Assembly: GCA_947169985.1 (NCBI GenBank)
Contig: CAMVRW010000068.1
Location: forward strand, 1 to 9,784
Source of the DNA: an uncultured Butyrivibrio sp.
GTDB taxonomy: Bacteria; Bacillota; Clostridia; Lachnospirales; Lachnospiraceae
Reading direction: 5' to 3'
Length of the DNA: 9,784 nucleotides
In this document: piece after piece, positions 6,890 to 9,784 of the stretch
Numbering within the stretch: the stretch's first letter is position 1
Layout of the letters: every line of letters begins with the position of its first letter
Translations under genes and position numbers: made by a program
The notes under the pieces: model-generated
What the model saw: only the letters and a program-made list of their open reading frames with translations
What the model was told of the DNA's origin: nothing
Databases searched by the model: none

Positions 6890-7819
6890 TCAGTGCGTGG
6901 CTCGTTGCAAACGCACAAACTCCAAACTGTTATCTGCACGCCAGTCATATATTCTGCATAGTGGCTGTCTGTTTTCTGGTTCGGCTTCTGCGCTTTCTCC
7001 AAACATATCGAACAGCGTCATCTGCTGATATTGTTCCTGAGCCTTGCTATATGGTATCGTGCCGGTCAAGCCGTCCATCTGCCATATGTTCCATGCTATG
7101 ACATTGATGAGCTTGCTTAGTTCCACCGCCGTCGGTTTTCGCTTCCAGCGTTCCTGCAAATAGTCATCGTAGGTCATCAGCAGGTTCACTCTTGCGATCA
7201 GCAGGTTATCTCCCTGAAATTCGTATCCATATGTGGCTTGGAAGGCTCTTGTCGCCCATCTCAGCCATTCCTTTTCATCAGCAGCATTCTCATTCACCAC
7301 CCGGAGCTTCCTGTCGAGGATCCCGATCCGCTTTGCTATCGGGATATACTCACCGCTCTCTACATCATATCGGCTTACCAGATATGGTGCTTCACCGCAG
7401 GTAATCTCCAACCGCCTTGAATCCACATATTTTTTCCAGTCGGCAGCCTTTTTGAACTCAATATGTTCCGTTGGCTCCCCATCTTTATTGAACACATCCG
7501 GTCTGTCAAACCACACCTCATCAATGTGGTTATTCATCATATTGCAGACCCACAGCGGCGTAAAAACTTCACCATGCGCTTTTGTCCTGTCGGACTGCGC
7601 CTCCATCGCCTTCCTTGCCCTGGTCTTTATAACCGATGCGTTATGTCCTGATATCAGTTCCTCTCTTATTTCCTCATCACGGGAATACTCCCTTCCCAGC
7701 TCTCCATAGGCATCCGTAGCCCACATGATATTCTTCTTCGTGGTCTTATCCTGAAGGATCTTTCCAAGGAGACCGAGAGAGCTTATCTTCAATATGTCAT
7801 CCTGTATATTGATAACCAC
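6890..7819 (-). CDS. Methyltransferase SAM-binding half (restriction endonuclease subunit M type)
   Basis: 309 residues. Residues 83-95 contain GEVFTPLWVCNMM, the FTP signature of N6-adenine methylase motif X. LEITCGEAPYLVSRYD (137-152) is a variant of the glycine-rich SAM motif I, and GYEFQGDNLLIARVNLL (198-214) is motif II-like. The protein ends at CRIYDWRADNSLEFVRLQ, about where motif III lies, and has no NPPY. It is therefore the cofactor-binding half of a split enzyme whose catalytic half is probably the NPPY protein two genes downstream. The start is GTG (7817-7819), supported by AGGAGG 10 bases upstream, 14 bp after the WYL regulator stop, so the two form one transcript. Proteins of this type are often annotated 'restriction endonuclease subunit M' in gut Clostridia. 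The biochemical role is inferred. Confidence 0.8.
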   Translation of the reverse strand: MVINIQDDILKISSLGLLGKILQDKTTKKNIMWATDAYGELGREYSRDEEIREELISGHNASVIKTRARKAMEAQSDRTKAHGEVFTPLWVCNMMNNHIDEVWFDRPDVFNKDGEPTEHIEFKKAADWKKYVDSRRLEITCGEAPYLVSRYDVESGEYIPIAKRIGILDRKLRVVNENAADEKEWLRWATRAFQATYGYEFQGDNLLIARVNLLMTYDDYLQERWKRKPTAVELSKLINVIAWNIWQMDGLTGTIPYSKAQEQYQQMTLFDMFGESAEAEPENRQPLCRIYDWRADNSLEFVRLQRATH

Positions 7820-7833
7820 TTTAGGCTCTCCTC

Positions 7834-8817
7834 CTAACTCTCCAAAGCGTCCTTAGCCCGCTTTTTGTATTCTTCCATCAGATCATCCGGTGATATGATC
7901 CGCATCTCTCCCACAAACTGGAACAACCATCCCCAGAATGTAGGCGATATCTGAACTTGCACAGAGGCAACACACTTGCCCTGAGCCGTCCGGATCATCT
8001 TTGTATCCTCGCCGAACTTGTCATGAACCACGCCGATCAGGTTCTCATTAAACTCAAGCACCACATCCGCAAGGTCACCGCCGTACATCTTAAACGCCTG
8101 CTGCCGAAATGCTGCAATATCGCTTTCGTCCATAAGAGCCTTTTCGCTTACAGACTCATCTTCCACAGACACCTCATCCATCCGATCCACTCTGTAATTG
8201 GTAATACCCTTATACTTTGCATTCCAGGTCATCAGATAGTAGTTGTCATCATTGAAGATAAGAGCCATAGGCTCCACAACATATCTCTTCTTTTCTTTCC
8301 GGTATACCTTCTTTCCATCCTCATTCCGGTCAAAGTAATAGAAAGAAGCCTGTTTCTTCCCGGTCAGCGCCTTTTCCAGTGCGGAAACATTCTGATAAAT
8401 CTCTTCATTGGTATGCTTTGTGGTATTGAAGCACACAATATTCTCTTTCAGAATCTCTCCCTTGCGGCTCCCACCCAGATCAGCGATCTTGTCCGTGAAC
8501 TCTTTCGTCTGGCTGTCGGTTATGAAGCTGGCCGCTTGCACCGCATCGATGAGAATCTTCAGTTCCGGCACAGAGAAGTCTCTTTTCTCAATGTAGTAGC
8601 CCTTTTGATGCCCCACTATCCGTGTCTTGATATCAAATCCCTGCGAATTAAGAAACTCCACTTCCCGGCTCAGCGTCCTTTTATCAACGAACACGCCCAT
8701 TTCAGCCGCTTTATCCGCTATATCACTTGTGCGAAGAGGATTCTCCTCGCTGCTCTCCTGCCTAAGCAACTCCACTATTTTCACTAATTTAATTCTCTGT
8801 ACTCTTTCGCCCGGCAT
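7834..8817 (-). CDS. WYL-domain transcriptional regulator (BrxR/CapW-like)
   Basis: 327 residues. Residues ~8-75 form a winged helix-turn-helix (RIKLVKIVELL, IADKAAEMGVFVDKRTLSREVEFL). Residues ~140-235 are a WYL domain with VVEPMALIFNDDNYYLMTWN and YRVDRMDEVSVEDE. Residues ~245-325 match the WCX C-terminal extension (VVLEFNENLIGVVHDKFG, PTFWGWLFQFVGEMRIISP). This wHTH-WYL-WCX order is that of BrxR and CapW, dimeric regulators at the head of phage-defence operons, many of which repress until a nucleic-acid-type signal is sensed. It is the first gene of the operon. ATG 8815-8817 follows GAGG by 8-9 bases. It probably regulates its own promoter at 8860-8888, which carries inverted repeats. Confidence 0.88.
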   Translation of the reverse strand: MPGERVQRIKLVKIVELLRQESSEENPLRTSDIADKAAEMGVFVDKRTLSREVEFLNSQGFDIKTRIVGHQKGYYIEKRDFSVPELKILIDAVQAASFITDSQTKEFTDKIADLGGSRKGEILKENIVCFNTTKHTNEEIYQNVSALEKALTGKKQASFYYFDRNEDGKKVYRKEKKRYVVEPMALIFNDDNYYLMTWNAKYKGITNYRVDRMDEVSVEDESVSEKALMDESDIAAFRQQAFKMYGGDLADVVLEFNENLIGVVHDKFGEDTKMIRTAQGKCVASVQVQISPTFWGWLFQFVGEMRIISPDDLMEEYKKRAKDALES

Positions 8818-8858
8818 ATGTATTCCTCGCTTAAAAAAATCTGCAATAGTCCACTAAA

Positions 8859-8871
8859 AAGTATAATACTT
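8859..8871. promoter_or_regulatory. Candidate operator over the -10 box
   Basis: AAGTATAATACTT is a perfect 13-bp palindrome that contains the -10 hexamer. A second inverted pair, TGCGAA (8873-8878) and TTCGCA (8898-8903), flanks the -35. A repressor bound at either would block RNA polymerase. The adjacent WYL regulator is the obvious candidate; binding is inferred. Confidence 0.5.
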
Positions 8872-8888
8872 GTGCGAACAAAATGCAA
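8860..8888 (-). promoter_or_regulatory. Sigma-70-type promoter of the WYL/RM operon
   Basis: On the minus strand, -35 TTGCAT (8883-8888), a 17-bp spacer and -10 TATACT (8860-8865). Transcription would start near 8853, giving a leader of about 35 bases before the WYL start codon. It lies in the AT-rich intergenic region, the only good promoter I see ahead of the operon. Confidence 0.65.
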
Positions 8889-8962
8889 TAAATAATTTTC
8901 GCAATATCACGAATGTTAAAACACACTTTACCATAACCGCCAAATCTCAAACTTTATTAAAT

Positions 8963-9301
8963 TCATCTCAATACGATTATCCAAAGTATATGAAATTGCC
9001 ATTTATGAACCCATTTCGCCGAAAAAAGCTCATGCAGCCTTGCTTTTTCCTGTTCAAACCTTTTCTGAAGAGCCTTTGTCTCCCTCTCCATGAACTCTTT
9101 CTCAGCCTTCTCCACCGCCGCCCTCTCCGTATCGGGTGTGATAACCAGTTTGCCATCCTCACAGCTCACCATCACATAATCCCCTATGGAGAAACCTGCG
9201 TCGGCGAGCCATAACCCCTTGAGAGTGATCGTCGGAGTCTCCCGATAATTATGACCGCTTTGTGATACTACCTTTAAGCTCCTGCTTTTCTTATATGCCA
9301 T
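8963..9301 (-). CDS. SymE-like toxin-family protein, C-terminus replaced
   Basis: 112 residues. Residues ~7-58 contain the SymE/AbrB-like fold signature, with RSLKVVSQSGHNY, LKGLWLADAGFSIGDYVMVSC and EDGKLVITPD. A charged helix follows (EKEFMERETKALQKRFEQEKARLHELFSA). SymE of E. coli is an SOS-induced type I toxin repressed by an antisense RNA; many Clostridia carry relatives of unproven function. After HELFSA the sequence becomes KWVHKWQFHILWIIVLR, unlike the family tail, and base composition drops to AT-rich at about 9015-9020. I infer a recombination breakpoint there. The start ATG 9299-9301 has AAGGAG 9 bases upstream. It sits upstream of the WYL operon, but that operon has its own promoter. 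Confidence 0.75.
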   Translation of the reverse strand: MAYKKSRSLKVVSQSGHNYRETPTITLKGLWLADAGFSIGDYVMVSCEDGKLVITPDTERAAVEKAEKEFMERETKALQKRFEQEKARLHELFSAKWVHKWQFHILWIIVLR

Positions 9302-9417
9302 AGATTTTTCTCCTTATCTCTGATATGATACTGTCATCTGCCAAGAAAGGCAGACGGATTGTTGACAATACGGTGTTGAACACGCTGGCCAGCTTTCATT
9401 CTTCACCAAAACTAAAA

Positions 9418-9461
9418 GGACTAAGCCTGTGACTCCGGTTGCCCGGTCGTTGGCTTAGTCC
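9418..9461 (-). ncRNA. Tandem GNRA-hairpin element, copy A
   Basis: On the minus strand a perfect 10-bp outer stem, GGACTAAGCC with GGCTTAGTCC, encloses GAC...GTC and then CGG-GCAA-CCG, a GNRA tetraloop. It is followed by TTTTAGTTTT. It shares the outer stem, inner stem and tetraloop type with copy B 60 bp away. It may be a small structured RNA, an attenuator or a duplicated terminator. I do not recognise a named RNA family. Confidence 0.6.
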
Positions 9462-9520
9462 ACATATCGATTGCCGCCCTTGGGCTGACGGCTCCCGTAT
9501 TCTCTTGCTCTATAAAAAGA

Positions 9521-9570
9521 GGACTAAGCCCTCAGACACCGGTTTCCCGACCGTCTTTACGACTTAGTCC
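9521..9570 (-). ncRNA. Tandem GNRA-hairpin element, copy B
   Basis: On the minus strand GGACTAAGTC pairs with GGCTTAGTCC. The one change from copy A gives a G-U wobble on this strand, but a C-A mismatch on the other, which points to a minus-strand RNA. Inside are GAC...GTC and CGG-GAAA-CCG, another GNRA loop. TCTTTTT follows. An extended -10-like TGATATTAT ends just before the outer stem, so transcription could begin at the stem itself. Confidence 0.6.
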
Positions 9571-9716
9571 TATAATATCACCCTCCCCGCACTTTTCCTG
9601 GACTCGTTTGGACTTGATATTGCCATCGTAATAACCGATCCAGACCTACTGATGGCATCCGCTACCGCACGTAATCACCGCACTGCCTACGCATAAGAAA
9701 AGGAACCATAAGCTCT

Positions 9717-9745
9717 ACCAACATTGGGGCAGGTACCAATGTGGT
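9717..9745. repeat. Inverted repeat near right edge
   Basis: ACCAACATTGG (9717-9727) and CCAATGTGGT (9736-9745) pair over 10 bp with one bulged base around an 8-base loop. There is no T-run on either side. It could be an operator or an end structure of a mobile element. Confidence 0.6.
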
Positions 9746-9784
9746 AAACATATTGTCAACTTAAGCGAAATGCCCCATTTGCGT

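Larger units (their letters stand above)
8818..8962. other. AT-rich intergenic region between symE-like gene and WYL operon
   Basis: Contains the operon promoter, its palindromes and the GAGG ribosome binding site of the WYL gene. No terminator for the SymE-like gene is evident, so read-through into the operon is possible. Confidence 0.6.
9302..9784. other. 483-bp non-coding, hairpin-rich leader region
   Basis: No convincing coding frame. On the minus strand it holds, in order, the hairpin at 9717-9745, an extended -10-like TGATATTAT just before the first folded element, the two tandem folded elements, a small GC-rich hairpin between them (about 9472-9491), and the ribosome binding site of the SymE-like gene. 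A 10-bp inverted pair, GTTGACAATA (9361-9370) and TATTGTCAAC (9751-9760), brackets most of it. Confidence 0.6.

Noticed and set aside
6640..7002. Minus-strand open frame across the spacer, containing VCGDC
   Set aside because: It overlaps both the SAM-binding gene and dinD, has no ATG with a ribosome binding site, and its sequence is shaped by the hairpins. It may be a relic, but I cannot support it as a gene.
7957..8787. 276-codon plus-strand open frame
   Set aside because: Antisense of the WYL regulator, which is strongly supported by domains. The plus-strand product shows no family features.
9418..9570. CRISPR-like repeat pair
   Set aside because: There are only two copies with diverged interiors. 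Similarity lies in RNA folding rather than identical direct repeats, and no cas genes are present.
9730..9759. Promoter with TTGACA at 9754-9759 (minus)
   Set aside because: The -35 is perfect, but at 16-18 bp spacing the -10 positions read GTACCT/TACCTG, a poor match. The hexamer is also part of the inverted pair.

Overview
The window looks like accessory (defence-island) DNA from a gut-type Clostridia/Lachnospiraceae-like member of the Bacillota. I infer this from strong AGGAGG-type ribosome binding sites, moderate GC, a Clostridia-style SymE-like protein and recognisable NhaC and glutathione-peroxidase flanks. The genus cannot be fixed from sequence alone. Every gene I can support is on the minus strand, so the functional order runs from high to low coordinates.

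Right end (about 9302-9784): non-coding leader DNA rich in hairpins. It contains two tandem copies of one folded element (9521-9570 and 9418-9461), each with a GGACTAAG/CTTAGTCC outer stem and an inner CGG-GNRA-CCG hairpin, followed by a T-rich run on the minus strand. Next come a SymE-like gene with a replaced C-terminus (8963-9301) and an AT-rich intergenic region holding a good sigma-70-type promoter with palindromic sequence over the -10.

Centre (1434-8817): one compact operon. A WYL-domain regulator (BrxR/CapW-like architecture) is followed 14 bp later by a protein carrying the SAM-binding half of an N6-adenine methyltransferase, a hairpin-rich 209-bp spacer, dinD, a protein that starts almost directly at the catalytic NPPY motif (overlapping dinD), and a 1119-residue GIY-YIG nuclease/superfamily 2 helicase whose C-terminus carries a second SAM-binding half (4-bp ATGA overlap). 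This looks like a multi-polypeptide restriction-modification or related anti-phage system. Methyltransferase motifs X, I and II are on different polypeptides from motif IV, and the RecA-modulating protein DinD is encoded between them.

Left end (1-1433): a scar zone. A NERD nuclease domain is fused in frame to the beginning of what looks like an alpha/beta-hydrolase gene. That fragment runs straight into a glutathione peroxidase lacking its N-terminus, followed by the first 25 codons of an NhaC-family antiporter running off the window. These junctions suggest deletion or recombination at the edge of the island.
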